The translations under genes were made by a program, and so were the position numbers. Below the pieces are notes generated by a model. It did not search any database and was not told the origin of the DNA. It worked only from the letters and a program-made list of their open reading frames with translations. Source: Pseudomonadales bacterium (GTDB lineage Bacteria > Pseudomonadota > Gammaproteobacteria > Pseudomonadales > Azotimanducaceae). Taken from it: a DNA stretch of 64,000 nt. The stretch spans positions 169,878-233,877 of the forward strand of contig JANQPF010000008.1 in the NCBI GenBank assembly GCA_028285415.1. Direction: 5' to 3'. Positions 17,983 through 27,269 of the stretch are shown here, piece after piece (positions within the stretch are counted from its first letter, which is position 1; every line of letters begins with the position of its first letter).

Positions 17983-20900
17983 GCGGGAAATCCCGGACGC
18001 CGCGCAACGTCAGCGCGCATTGGATACGGCAACGTCGTTTATCGTGCAAGCACCGGCAGGTTCCGGAAAGACCACGCTCCTGGCACGGCGCTTCGTCAGC
18101 CTCCTCGGCATCGTCGAGCGTCCGGAGGAGATTCTGGCCATCACGTTCACCAAGAAAGCCGCTGCCGAGATGCGTCACCGGGTGCTTGCCATGCTCGATA
18201 CGGACACGCCTGCCGCACACGCGGTGCGGCAGCGCGCGCAGACTCGCGGCTGGGATATTCAAGCCAATCCCAACGTCCTGAAAATACAGACCATCGATAG
18301 CTTTGCGCTCGAGATCGCCAGTCAGACCCCACAGCTGGACATGTCGACCGGGATGCGGATCACCGAGCAGGCGGAGCCTTACTACGAAGCTGCGGTAGAT
18401 GCGCTGCTGCAGCGACTACACCGGCGCGATGCCACCGCTCCCGTCATCGCCGAATTCCTTGCGTTTCTCGAAAACGACGCGGCCAGCGTGGTACGGCTCC
18501 TGAAATCCATGCTGGCCCGCCGCGACCAATGGTTGACGCCCGTTCGCGCGGTTGCCGGAACAGCCGACGAGGATCTGACGGGCGCGCTGCTGGCTGAGGC
18601 CGTGGCGACGGTTCGCGAGAGCGTGGAAGCTGAGCTCAATGGGATTCTGGAAACCGGTGACCAGGAGATGCTCGAGCGGCTCGCCGCGATCACCAATGCT
18701 CAGAGCCGCGACGCGACGTGGCAGCTCCTTCGCAAAGGCGACGGCGAGCTGCGTAAACGTTTGACGGTCAAGGAGGGAATCGAAGATCCCGATGACAAAC
18801 GCGAGCTGAATCAGTGGCTGACGAGTCTCCACCAGCGCGGTGCTGCTGACATCATCGCCACTCATGGACACCTGCCCGACCCGCTGGCGAGCGACGCGCA
18901 GCGATCACGCCTGCGCCTCGTCTGTACGGCGCTTGCGCTCGCCGCCGTGGAGCTCGACAGCCTCTTGAGAAACGAGCGGCTGCTGGACTTTACCGGCCTC
19001 CTGCTGCGCGCCAAGGAGGCTCTGCGCGACGACTCCGGACCAACCGATCTTGCGCTTTTTTTGGACTACAAGATCAATCATCTCCTGATCGACGAGTATC
19101 AGGACACCTCGCGGGCTCAGCTCGAATTCTTCAACCTCTTGACCGAAGGCTGGCAGAACAACGCGGGCACCACCTTCTTTGCGGTCGGTGACCCGATGCA
19201 GTCCATCTATCGCTTCCGTGACGCGGACGTTGCGATCTTTACCGACGGACTGCGCCGTGGGCTCGACAACGTGCCACTGGAACCGGTTAGGCTGCATGCA
19301 AACTTCCGCTCCGCGCCGGCCCTGGTCGACTGGTGCAACGTCAAGTTCGCAGGTTTGTTTGCCCCGCCGGGGCGCGGCGCCGGGCAACTGGGTGAAGTGC
19401 CCTACCACAACGCCGCACCGATGGTGCCCGCTGACCCGGCAGCGGCGGTGAGCAACTGGCGCTTCGAAGACCGCGATGATGAAACCGTTGCAGTTGTGAA
19501 GCACGTGCAGGCGCTCATCGCCCGGGATTCGCAAGCCAGCATTGCCGTCCTGTGTCGTGCCAGGCCCCACGTTGCCATGCTCATGCAGCTGCTGTCCGCA
19601 CAGAACGTTCCGGTACAGGCAACAGATATGGAATTGCTTGCCGAGAAGCCGATCATCAACGATCTGTCCAACCTGCACCGCGTGCTGCTCGAGCCGCGCG
19701 ACGAGCTGGCATGGTTTGCTTTGCTACGCTCGCCGCTTTTTGGTCTCACGCTCGCTGAGTTGCTCAATCTGCGGGAACAAGGTGTGAGCTGCGCTGCAGC
19801 CATGGCCGAATCAACGGCAAATCCACGACAGCTCAGGCGTCTGCTGGAGACGCTGGGCTGGGGGCGGGCGCGACTCTACGAACTGCCGCTGCGAGAAGTC
19901 ATCGAAGGCATGTGGTTGCGCTGTGGCGGGGTGGATGCCTATCGGGACGAAGAGTTGCTCCACGCGGAGACCTGGTTTGATCTGCTGGAGCGCCTGCAGC
20001 GTGACGCATACGACCCGAGACAGCTCGCTGAGGCACTGAACGAACTCTACGCCGACAGTAGGTCGCAGGCTCAGGTCCAGGTCATGACCATCCACAAGGC
20101 CAAAGGCCTTGAGTTCGATCACGTCATTGTGCCTTATCTCGACCGTCCCCCACGGGGTGATGACGCCCAGCTTTTGCTGTGGCGTGCCGGCGCGGGCCTG
20201 CTGATGGGTGTGCGTGGCGACAGCGTTCACGGCTGGCTGCAATACGAGGAAAGACAGCGCAATCAAAACGAAGCCAAACGGCTGCTGTACGTTGCCTGTA
20301 CCCGCGCCTGCACGTCGTTGACTCTGACGCATACCTGCGCGGATGGACGCAAAGCCGGTGGCCTCGCGCGCTGGCTGGAAGACGCCGAGCTGCGGTCACC
20401 CGGCGATTCGCAGCAATCTCACGACAGGCACGAAACCAGGACAAGCCTGCAAACGGATCTCTTCGCAGCCCAGGCCATGCTGCGCCGTCTGCCGGATACC
20501 TACGTCTGGCGGGCCCCGGCATATGAAGGCGTGCCGGGAGAACAGCAGCTACCATCCGCTCCGGACTTGATCAGCCAGCGCACCGAAGTACTGCTCGGCA
20601 ATCTTGTCCACCGCGCCCTTGCCTGGGTGGCGGATACAAATCCTGCTTCACTCGCGAACCTGCAACCGCATCTTGAGCGCTGGTGTAACGAGATGGCAGC
20701 GCCCCCAACCGACATCGAGCTTCTGTGCGCACACGCCGTCGATCACATCGAGCGAACGCTTGCTGACAGCGACGGTGCCTGGATATTGGGCGCGACTGGC
20801 GTTGCGGAAACTCCGTTGACCGGCGTCGTTGACGGCGCACCCCGCAACGTCGTGCTGGACCGCATGTTCGTCGACAACGGCACCCGTTGGATCATCGACT

Positions 20901-21082
20901 ACAAAACTGCTGCACCCGACCCGGACCTGAGCGTTCCAGACTTCGTCAAACACGAGGTGGCACGCTACACCCCGCAGCTGCGGACGTACGGGGCCATCGT
21001 CTCGCGGATTTATCCTGAACCGGTGGGCCTGGCGATCTACTTCACGGCACTCGGTCAGCTGGCGCGCGTTCCCGGTGCTTGA
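17975..21082 (+). CDS. AddA-like UvrD/Rep helicase-nuclease
   Basis: 1035-residue superfamily 1A helicase. Walker A is APAGSGKT (residues 26-33), followed by AITFTKKAAAEMRHRV (motif Ia region), LLIDEYQDTSRAQ (Walker B), VGDPMQSIYRFRDAD (motif III), VMTIHKAKGLEFDHVI (motif V) and RLLYVACTRA (motif VI). The C-terminus has a PD-(D/E)XK nuclease core ending NGTRWIIDYKT. With the AddB-like partner it should form a dual-nuclease end-resection complex like AddAB, functionally replacing or adding to RecBCD. The ATG at 17975 overlaps the upstream gene; no chi-recognition specificity can be inferred. Confidence 0.88.
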   Translation: MAEREIPDAAQRQRALDTATSFIVQAPAGSGKTTLLARRFVSLLGIVERPEEILAITFTKKAAAEMRHRVLAMLDTDTPAAHAVRQRAQTRGWDIQANPNVLKIQTIDSFALEIASQTPQLDMSTGMRITEQAEPYYEAAVDALLQRLHRRDATAPVIAEFLAFLENDAASVVRLLKSMLARRDQWLTPVRAVAGTADEDLTGALLAEAVATVRESVEAELNGILETGDQEMLERLAAITNAQSRDATWQLLRKGDGELRKRLTVKEGIEDPDDKRELNQWLTSLHQRGAADIIATHGHLPDPLASDAQRSRLRLVCTALALAAVELDSLLRNERLLDFTGLLLRAKEALRDDSGPTDLALFLDYKINHLLIDEYQDTSRAQLEFFNLLTEGWQNNAGTTFFAVGDPMQSIYRFRDADVAIFTDGLRRGLDNVPLEPVRLHANFRSAPALVDWCNVKFAGLFAPPGRGAGQLGEVPYHNAAPMVPADPAAAVSNWRFEDRDDETVAVVKHVQALIARDSQASIAVLCRARPHVAMLMQLLSAQNVPVQATDMELLAEKPIINDLSNLHRVLLEPRDELAWFALLRSPLFGLTLAELLNLREQGVSCAAAMAESTANPRQLRRLLETLGWGRARLYELPLREVIEGMWLRCGGVDAYRDEELLHAETWFDLLERLQRDAYDPRQLAEALNELYADSRSQAQVQVMTIHKAKGLEFDHVIVPYLDRPPRGDDAQLLLWRAGAGLLMGVRGDSVHGWLQYEERQRNQNEAKRLLYVACTRACTSLTLTHTCADGRKAGGLARWLEDAELRSPGDSQQSHDRHETRTSLQTDLFAAQAMLRRLPDTYVWRAPAYEGVPGEQQLPSAPDLISQRTEVLLGNLVHRALAWVADTNPASLANLQPHLERWCNEMAAPPTDIELLCAHAVDHIERTLADSDGAWILGATGVAETPLTGVVDGAPRNVVLDRMFVDNGTRWIIDYKTAAPDPDLSVPDFVKHEVARYTPQLRTYGAIVSRIYPEPVGLAIYFTALGQLARVPGA

Positions 21083-21096
21083 CCTCACGCCGCCCG

Positions 21097-21124
21097 TTGC
21101 AATTTATCGCCGGAAGCGTAGTAT
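21097..21124 (+). promoter_or_regulatory. Candidate sigma-70 promoter of the aromatic leader/aroG transcript
   Basis: TTGCAA at 21097-21102 and TAGTAT at 21119-21124 with a 16-bp spacer. A start of transcription near 21131 would leave a leader of about 60 nt before the leader-peptide ATG at 21194 and about 250 nt before aroG. Confidence 0.45.
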
Positions 21125-21193
21125 CCGCGCCTTATGAACGCCCCGCACTGCCAGAAGCAATCCGCCGCAGACATTTCGAGCTGCCGCGTTGCT

Positions 21194-21244
21194 ATGCGTG
21201 CGGAATTTTGTTGGCAAGGTTTCTTTAGCTACTTTTACGGCTGA
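21194..21244 (+). CDS. Aromatic-rich leader peptide MRAEFCWQGFFSYFYG
   Basis: Sixteen codons from ATG 21194 to TGA 21242-21244 encode MRAEFCWQGFFSYFYG: four Phe, two Tyr and one Trp, with FF-S-YFY packed at the end. An in-frame ATG at 21134 would give 36 residues, but the shorter form fits a leader peptide better. A hairpin series and an intrinsic terminator follow at once, and then DAHP synthase, the first enzyme for all three aromatic amino acids. This is the layout of ribosome-mediated attenuation (as for pheL or trpL). The ribosome site is weak (GAG 13 nt upstream). Confidence 0.8.
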   Translation: MRAEFCWQGFFSYFYG

Positions 21245-21248
21245 CCTT

Positions 21249-21326
21249 GCCTTTCGCTTGAATTGGGAAGGCACACGCTGCCTTCCGCGGAAACCCCGTC
21301 GGGCAGCAGGCCCCACGGGGTTTTTT
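21249..21326 (+). terminator. Attenuator hairpins and intrinsic terminator upstream of aroG
   Basis: The terminator is a perfect 9-bp stem, AAACCCCGT at 21291-21299 with ACGGGGTTT at 21315-21323, ending in a run of six T (21321-21326). Upstream are alternative helices: 21249-21255 with 21266-21272 (7 bp, one G-U), and GGAAGGCA 21266-21273 with TGCCTTCC 21279-21286 (8 bp); these share a strand and exclude each other. A further pairing, GCTGCC 21277-21282 with GGCAGC 21302-21307, would enclose the 5' arm of the terminator. Which fold forms on stalling was not resolved by eye. Confidence 0.8.
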
Positions 21327-21379
21327 GTGCGCCTTGAAAAGCTTCCATAACAGAAGCGTCGAGAGAAACGGAGAGAGCC

Positions 21380-22426
21380 ATGCAGCTAGAGAATCTGAAT
21401 GTGGAGAAGCACGAAGTGCTGATCACACCGGAACATCTGAAAGCCCGCCTGCCGGTCACGGAGGAAATCCGCGAAGCGGTCAACGAATCGCGTCAGGTGG
21501 TGCGCGACATTGTCGATGGAGAGGATCCTCGCCTCCTGGTCGTGGTTGGGCCCTGCTCCATTCACGATACGGACGCCGCACTGGACTATGCGCGACGGCT
21601 CGCAGAGTTCGCCCCGCAGGTCTCGGACCGTCTCTACCTGGTCATGCGCGCGTATTTCGAAAAACCGCGCAGCACCGTTGGCTGGAAAGGGCTCATCAAC
21701 GATCCGCATCTCGACGACAGTTTCTGCATCAGCGAAGGTCTGGAAATTGCGCGGCAGCTGCTGCTGGACATTGCCGCACTGGGTTTGCCCATCGCTACCG
21801 AAGCGCTCGATCCCATCACTCCCCAGTATCTGCAGGATCTGATTTCATGGTCGGCAATCGGCGCGCGGACGACAGAATCGCAGACGCACCGGGAAATGGC
21901 CTCCGGATTGAGCTGTGCGGTAGGGTTCAAGAACGGCACGGACGGCTCGCTCGACGTTGCCATCAACGCCCTGCAGTCTGCGACCAGCCCACACCGCTTC
22001 CTGGGAATCAGTCCCGAAGGCCAGGTCAGCGTCATCCACACCCGCGGTAACACGCACGCGCACATTGTGCTGCGCGGTGGCGCTGACGGCCCTAACTACG
22101 ATCGGGAAAGCGTGCAGAAGGCGACGGCGGCGCTGGAGAGCGTTGGCCACCATCCGTCGATCATGATCGATTGCTCCCACGCCAACTCCAACAAGGACCA
22201 CAACCGGCAGCGGGTTGTGCTGCAGGATGTCCAGCAGCAGCTACTCGCGGGCAACTCGGGAATCACGGGCATCATGATCGAAAGCAATCTGAATCCAGGC
22301 AATCAGAGCATTGCGGGTGTCAGGAACGGCGGCCTCGATTACGGCGTTTCCGTCACGGACGCCTGCATCGGCTGGGAAGATACCGTGAACATGCTGACCG
22401 AGCTCAATCAGTCGCTCAGCGCGTGA
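21380..22426 (+). CDS. aroG: 3-deoxy-7-phosphoheptulonate (DAHP) synthase, class I AroA
   Basis: 348-residue enzyme that joins phosphoenolpyruvate and erythrose 4-phosphate, the first step of the shikimate pathway. Family motifs: VVVGPCSIHD (with the metal-binding Cys), MRAYFEKPRSTVGWKG, GLSCAVGFKNGTDG, MIDCSHANSNKDH and GIMIESNLNPGNQ. It is closest in layout to E. coli AroF/AroG/AroH (about 350 residues); which aromatic acid inhibits it cannot be told safely, so the symbol is provisional. A good ribosome site GGAGAGAG precedes the ATG. An upstream leader peptide and terminator suggest attenuation control. Confidence 0.93.
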   Translation: MQLENLNVEKHEVLITPEHLKARLPVTEEIREAVNESRQVVRDIVDGEDPRLLVVVGPCSIHDTDAALDYARRLAEFAPQVSDRLYLVMRAYFEKPRSTVGWKGLINDPHLDDSFCISEGLEIARQLLLDIAALGLPIATEALDPITPQYLQDLISWSAIGARTTESQTHREMASGLSCAVGFKNGTDGSLDVAINALQSATSPHRFLGISPEGQVSVIHTRGNTHAHIVLRGGADGPNYDRESVQKATAALESVGHHPSIMIDCSHANSNKDHNRQRVVLQDVQQQLLAGNSGITGIMIESNLNPGNQSIAGVRNGGLDYGVSVTDACIGWEDTVNMLTELNQSLSA

Positions 22427-22432
22427 GCCGGA

Positions 22433-23014
22433 TCAGGTGTAGTACGCGTTTTCTGTGATGCTGTGGTCGGTCTGGTCGAGCACGCCAGTGAGTTCCGGCA
22501 CGCGCTCGAGCAGGGTCGTCTCCACGCTGCTTTTGAGCGTGATATCGACCGCGGCGCAACCCTGGCAGCCGCCGCCGAACTGCAGCACCGCCGCTTTGTC
22601 CGCAGTCACCTCAACGAGCGTCACCATGCCGCCGTGGGCAGCCAGACCGGGGTTCACCTCGTTGTAGAGGACATAGTTGATGCGATCTTCGAGCGGTGAG
22701 TCCGGGCTCACGCTCGGCACCCGGGCGTTGGGCGCTTTGATGGTGAGCTGGCCACCCATCTGATCTTCCTGGTAGTCCACCACGGCATCGAGCAGATAGG
22801 GTTCGCTACGGCCTTCGAACCAGGCACGAAATCCTTCGTACTGCACTGCCACATCGCCCTCCTGCTCTTCTCCGGGACGGCAATAGGCAATGCAGGTTTC
22901 CGCCTGGGGAGTGCCCGGCTGAGCAACAAAAACGCGGATCGCAACATCATTGTCGTCCTGCTTTTCCAGGAGGTCCTTGAGGTAGTTCTGCGCGCTTTCT
23001 GAAATCTCGATCAT
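22433..23014 (-). CDS. nfuA: Fe-S biogenesis protein NfuA
   Basis: 193 residues. The N-terminal part is a degenerate A-type (IscA-like) domain without its cluster cysteines arranged for binding (residues 1-100), and the C-terminal Nfu domain carries the cluster-binding [10 protein letters not shown] motif (CxxC, about residues 147-150). NfuA carries 4Fe-4S clusters to target proteins such as aconitase and lipoyl synthase under stress. Length matches E. coli NfuA (191). It converges on aroG with 6 bp between stops and is preceded by an IscR-type palindrome. Confidence 0.95.
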   Translation of the reverse strand: MIEISESAQNYLKDLLEKQDDNDVAIRVFVAQPGTPQAETCIAYCRPGEEQEGDVAVQYEGFRAWFEGRSEPYLLDAVVDYQEDQMGGQLTIKAPNARVPSVSPDSPLEDRINYVLYNEVNPGLAAHGGMVTLVEVTADKAAVLQFGGGCQGCAAVDITLKSSVETTLLERVPELTGVLDQTDHSITENAYYT

Positions 23015-23048
23015 ATCTGTATTCGAACCCGTAAACTGAGAGACGATT

Positions 23049-23075
23049 TATACCCGACTATTTTAGTCGGGTATA
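23049..23075. promoter_or_regulatory. IscR type 1-like operator upstream of nfuA
   Basis: Perfect inverted repeat: TATACCCGACT (23049-23059), ATTTT, AGTCGGGTATA (23065-23075). It fits the known E. coli type 1 IscR site, whose half-sites carry GACT and AGTC around an A/T centre flanked by C/T and G/A pairs and an outer ATA/TAT. Read toward nfuA, the outer end contributes TATAAA, a plausible -10 box, 35 bp from the start codon, so bound 2Fe-2S IscR would repress. It also lies 124 bp upstream of divergent metH. Confidence 0.78.
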
Positions 23076-23198
23076 GGCCTAATTGACATCCCTCCGCGCA
23101 GATGAGTTCCTCTCAACTTAATCCCCGCATCGTTCAATTGTGTTCGCGCACCAGTCCCATTAGGTTACGCGGCAATCTGCGACAGCTGCCTTTCGAAA

Positions 23199-26100
23199 AT
23201 GTCTGAATCCCCCGACAACACACGCGCAACAGCCACTCTGCGCAGCCTCATGGCAACGCGCATTCTCCTTCTGGACGGCGCCTACGGCACCGCCCTGCAG
23301 GGTTATGCGCTCGAAGAGGACGATTATCGCGGCGCGCTGCTCGACGGTCACGAGACGCCACAAAAAGGCAATCACGACCTCCTCTGCCTCACTCGGCCCG
23401 AGGTGGTGCAGGAAGTGCACGCTACCTACCTCGAGGCAGGCGCTGACATCCTGTCGACCAACACGTTCAGTGCCACCAGCGTGGCCCAGGCGGATTTTGG
23501 CACCGAACATCTGGCCTATGAGTTGAATGAAGCCGGTGCGCGTATCGCCCGGGAGGTTGCCGACCGCTATTCCACGGCCGACCGACCCCGCTTCGTAGCC
23601 GGCAGCCTCGGCCCGACCAACCGTACCGCGAGCCTGTCTCCAGACGTGAACCGGCCGGGCTTTCGCAACATCCACTTCGACGACCTCGTCAAATCGTACG
23701 GTGAAGCAATCGACGGGCTCATTGCGGGTGGCGCAGACGTGCTTCTCGTCGAAACGGTATTCGATACCTTGAACGCCAAGGCGGCCATTTATGCCGCCAT
23801 GGCAGCCAACGACAAGCTGGTCGAGCCGGTCCCGCTCATCATCTCCGGCACAATCACCGACGCCAGCGGCCGCACGCTGTCCGGACAGACCTGTGAGGCA
23901 TTTCTGCGATCGATTGCCCACGCGGACCCGCTGGCGGTGGGGCTCAACTGCGCGCTCGGCGCCGAGCAGCTGCGACCATACGTGAGCGAGCTGGCAGCCC
24001 TTTGCCCGACGCCGGTGAGCGTACACCCGAATGCCGGCCTGCCGAACGCTTTCGGCGAGTACGATCAAACGCCTGAGGACATGGCCGCCGTTGTCACCGA
24101 ATTTGCCGCTGCCGGCTGGCTCAACATCGTCGGCGGCTGCTGCGGCACGACGCCGGAGCACATTACCGCCATCGCGGCGGCGGTGAACGACAAAGCGCCG
24201 CGGCATATCCCCGAGGCGCAGGCTGCGCTGCATCTGGCTGGACTGGAGCCGCTGCGTATCAATGATGACAGCCTGTTCGTCAACGTCGGCGAGCGGACGA
24301 ACGTCACGGGATCCGCCCGCTTCGCACGGCTCATACGCGAAAACGATTTCAACACGGCATTGGATGTCGCCCGCCAGCAGGTCGAGAACGGCGCTCAGAT
24401 CATCGATATCAACATGGACGAGGGCATGCTTGACGGTGCCGCGGCCATGGCCGAGTTCTTGAACCTTCTGGCATCCGAGCCGGACATCGCCCGCGTCCCG
24501 GTGATGATTGACTCCAGCCAGTGGCACATCATCGAAACCGGCCTGAAGTGCGTCCAGGGTAAAGCGGTCGTGAACTCCATCAGCCTTAAGGAGGGTGAAG
24601 CATCGTTCATCGCGCAGGCCACCGAGTGCCGCCGCTATGGCGCGGCCGTTGTGGTGATGGCGTTCGACGAACAGGGCCAGGCGGACACCTACGAACGGAA
24701 AATCGAAATCTGTGAGCGCAGTTACCGCATCCTCACCGAGGTGGTCGGCCTGCCCGCGGCGGACATCATCTTCGATCCCAACATTTTCGCCATCGGCACC
24801 GGCATCGAAGAGCACAACAACTACGCGGTGGATTTCATCGAGGCCGTGCGCTGGATCAAGACGCATCTCCCCCATGCCTCCACGTCCGGTGGACTGAGCA
24901 ACGTATCGTTCGCGTTTCGCGGCAACAATCCCGTACGGGAAGCCATCCACACTGTTTTTCTCTACCACGCCGTGCAGGCCGGTCTGACGATGGGCATCGT
25001 CAATGCCGGACAGCTCGGGATCTACGCTGAACTCCCAGAGTCGCTCAAGGAGCGCGTGGAGGACCTCGTTCTCAATCGCCGCGAGGACGCAACCGAGCGG
25101 CTCCTCGAGATTGCCGAGAGCGTGAGCGCAAACAAGAGCGCGGACAAGAACGTCAAAGATCTCAGCTGGCGCGAGTTGCCCATCCAGGAACGCCTCACTC
25201 ACGCGCTCGTAGGCGGGATCGACGAGTTCATCATTGACGACACCGAAGCGGCACGTCTCGAGGCGACGCGCCCCCTCGACGTGATCGAAGGACCCCTGAT
25301 GCAGGGCATGGGCGTCGTCGGTGACCTTTTCGGCAGCGGCAAGATGTTCCTGCCGCAGGTGGTGAAGAGCGCGCGCGTGATGAAGAAAGCCGTCGGCCAC
25401 CTCGTTCCCTTCATCGAGAACGACAAAACTTCCGCGTCGAGCAGCAAAGGCAAAATTGTCATGGCCACCGTGAAAGGTGACGTGCACGACATCGGCAAGA
25501 ACATCGTCGGCGTCGTGCTGCAGTGTAACAACTACGAAGTCATCGACCTCGGCGTCATGGTGCCCGCGGAAAAAATCCTGGAAACCGCCGAGCAGGAAGG
25601 CGCGGCCGCCATCGGCTTATCCGGTCTCATCACGCCTTCGCTGGATGAGATGGTCAACGTTGCGTCGGAAATGCAGCGGCGGCAAATGCGCATACCGCTA
25701 CTCATCGGCGGCGCGACGACCAGCAAGGCGCACACCGCGGTGAAGATCTGGCCGGCCTACGAGAACGCGGCTGCCGTTTACGTCACCGACGCATCGCGCG
25801 CGGTGAACGTGGCGAGCGCGCTGCTCTCGAGCCCCGCCAGCTACGACGACTACGTGAAAAACATCGAAGCCGAGTACACGACCGTCCGCAATCGGGTGGA
25901 AGCGCGCCGGGCCAAACGTGAGTTCCTCGACTACCAGGACGCGCGCGCCAACGCGCCGGTGATCGACTGGAACAGCTTCCGGGCCCACACGCCCCGGGTC
26001 AGCGGCGTGCACACGCTGAGCCCTGATCTCGAGGCGCTCGTGCCGTACATCGACTGGTCGCCGTTTTTCATGACCTGGGAGCTTGCCGGCAAATACCCGC

Positions 26101-26885
26101 GTATCCTCGATGACGAAGTGGTCGGAGAGGCAGCGCGCCAGCTTTTCGATGATGCAAAGGCAATGCTGGACGACCTGATCAAGGACAAGAGCCTGCAGGC
26201 GCGCGGCGTTTTCGGCATCTGGCCGGCGAACCGCAAAGGCAGCGACGATATCGAAGTGTACGGCGAAGACGGCAGCGTGCTGGCTACCCTGCACCATCTG
26301 CGCCAGCAAGCGCCGAAGCCCGACGATACCGCGCCAAACCTGTGCCTTGCCGACTTCGTCGCACCCTCCAACGCGGGCACTGACTACATCGGCGGATTTG
26401 CCGTCACCACCGGCATCGGCATGGAAGCGCTGCTCAGCCGCTATGCAGACGATGACTACAACCAGATCATGATCAAAGCGCTCGCCGACCGCCTGGCGGA
26501 GGCGTTTGCCGAATATCTACATGCCCGTGTGCGGCGTGAGGCATGGGGATACGCCGACGGAGAGAGCCTGGAGAACGAAGATCTGATTGCCGAGCGCTAC
26601 GAAGGCATCCGACCGGCGCCCGGTTATCCGGCCTGTCCCGATCACAGCGAGAAAGCCACGCTGTTTACGCTCCTCGAGGCGACGTCGAATACGGGAATCG
26701 AGCTGACGGAGTCCTTCGCCATGACCCCTGCAGCGGCAGTCAGCGGCTGGTACTTCGCGCACCCCGAGGCGCGCTACTTCGGCGTCGGCAAAATCGACCG
26801 CGATCAGCTGGCCGACTACGCAACGCGGAAAGGTCTGAGCCTGGCGGAGGCCGAAGTGCTGCTACGGCCGGTGCTGGCCGACTGA
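23199..26885 (+). CDS. metH: Cobalamin-dependent methionine synthase
   Basis: 1228-residue cytosolic enzyme moving a methyl group from methyltetrahydrofolate to homocysteine. Domains in order: homocysteine-binding (about 15-330; Zn ligands include the paired Cys of [11 protein letters not shown]), pterin-binding (about 360-620; [16 protein letters not shown]), B12 cap and Rossmann domain (about 650-890; cobalt-ligand motif [10 protein letters not shown]), and the S-adenosylmethionine activation domain (about 910-1220; [12 protein letters not shown]). Length equals E. coli MetH (1227). The ATG at 23199 has no strong ribosome site. No cobalamin or SAH riboswitch was recognised in the 184 bp upstream. 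Confidence 0.97.
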   Translation: MSESPDNTRATATLRSLMATRILLLDGAYGTALQGYALEEDDYRGALLDGHETPQKGNHDLLCLTRPEVVQEVHATYLEAGADILSTNTFSATSVAQADFGTEHLAYELNEAGARIAREVADRYSTADRPRFVAGSLGPTNRTASLSPDVNRPGFRNIHFDDLVKSYGEAIDGLIAGGADVLLVETVFDTLNAKAAIYAAMAANDKLVEPVPLIISGTITDASGRTLSGQTCEAFLRSIAHADPLAVGLNCALGAEQLRPYVSELAALCPTPVSVHPNAGLPNAFGEYDQTPEDMAAVVTEFAAAGWLNIVGGCCGTTPEHITAIAAAVNDKAPRHIPEAQAALHLAGLEPLRINDDSLFVNVGERTNVTGSARFARLIRENDFNTALDVARQQVENGAQIIDINMDEGMLDGAAAMAEFLNLLASEPDIARVPVMIDSSQWHIIETGLKCVQGKAVVNSISLKEGEASFIAQATECRRYGAAVVVMAFDEQGQADTYERKIEICERSYRILTEVVGLPAADIIFDPNIFAIGTGIEEHNNYAVDFIEAVRWIKTHLPHASTSGGLSNVSFAFRGNNPVREAIHTVFLYHAVQAGLTMGIVNAGQLGIYAELPESLKERVEDLVLNRREDATERLLEIAESVSANKSADKNVKDLSWRELPIQERLTHALVGGIDEFIIDDTEAARLEATRPLDVIEGPLMQGMGVVGDLFGSGKMFLPQVVKSARVMKKAVGHLVPFIENDKTSASSSKGKIVMATVKGDVHDIGKNIVGVVLQCNNYEVIDLGVMVPAEKILETAEQEGAAAIGLSGLITPSLDEMVNVASEMQRRQMRIPLLIGGATTSKAHTAVKIWPAYENAAAVYVTDASRAVNVASALLSSPASYDDYVKNIEAEYTTVRNRVEARRAKREFLDYQDARANAPVIDWNSFRAHTPRVSGVHTLSPDLEALVPYIDWSPFFMTWELAGKYPRILDDEVVGEAARQLFDDAKAMLDDLIKDKSLQARGVFGIWPANRKGSDDIEVYGEDGSVLATLHHLRQQAPKPDDTAPNLCLADFVAPSNAGTDYIGGFAVTTGIGMEALLSRYADDDYNQIMIKALADRLAEAFAEYLHARVRREAWGYADGESLENEDLIAERYEGIRPAPGYPACPDHSEKATLFTLLEATSNTGIELTESFAMTPAAAVSGWYFAHPEARYFGVGKIDRDQLADYATRKGLSLAEAEVLLRPVLAD

Positions 26886-26907
26886 GGCCCGAGCGGGCGT
26901 CAGGAGA

Positions 26908-27051
26908 TCAGAAGTCGAACGAGAACCCTGATACGAAGTGCACCATCATGACCACCGCGGTCACAAACACGATGACAACGGCCCATGCATCAGCTTTGTT
27001 GTCTGCGGCACGTTCCTCTACGGACGTTTCTACACTCGTTTCGTCGGCCAT
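26908..27051 (-). CDS. Small single-pass membrane protein (47 aa)
   Basis: A 47-codon frame from ATG 27051 to TGA 26908 (an in-frame ATG at 27063 is an alternative). The product begins with an acidic, hydrophilic segment (MADETSVETSVEERAADNKA), has one transmembrane helix at about residues 23-41 and a short Phe-rich end. I do not recognise the family. It is transcribed against metH and divergent from the sulfite reductase gene. Composition and the clean acidic-then-hydrophobic pattern support a real gene. Confidence 0.55.
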   Translation of the reverse strand: MADETSVETSVEERAADNKADAWAVVIVFVTAVVMMVHFVSGFSFDF

Positions 27052-27269
27052 GGGGGTGGGCATTCCCGTCTTTGCTTGTCAGCCAGTCATTATAGTACAG
27101 GGGGGTTCGAAACATAAGCGGCAGGCGCACGACAACTTGCATTGAACACCATTTTGGATGACGCCGAGCGCGTCGCGCCCGCGCATCTAAGCTTATGATT
27201 TATCGATTCTTTATGCCGCCGTGCCGCAAGGGTAAGGTCCCTGCCTCACAGTCAGACTGAACCCTCAAG
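27052..27269. promoter_or_regulatory. Divergent region upstream of sulfite reductase
   Basis: 218 bp between the small membrane-protein gene and the sulfite reductase gene. It includes an A/T-rich stretch at about 27193-27213 (TTATGATTTATCGATTC) followed by a GC-rich part, a plausible promoter region. CysB control is expected from pathway logic, but I could not identify a convincing CysB site. Confidence 0.35.

Noticed and set aside
23076..23198. SAH or cobalamin riboswitch before metH
   Set aside because: The 123 bp lack the conserved cores of both riboswitches; a lone TTGACA at 23083 has no -10 at proper spacing.
23160..25487. 775-codon open frame antisense to metH
   Set aside because: It mirrors the strong metH coding frame in GC-rich DNA; the translation is His/Asp/Val/Arg-rich with no domain pattern, while metH is certain.
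27064..27269. CysB-binding site before sulfite reductase
   Set aside because: Pathway logic makes it likely, but CysB sites are degenerate and nothing convincing could be read by eye.
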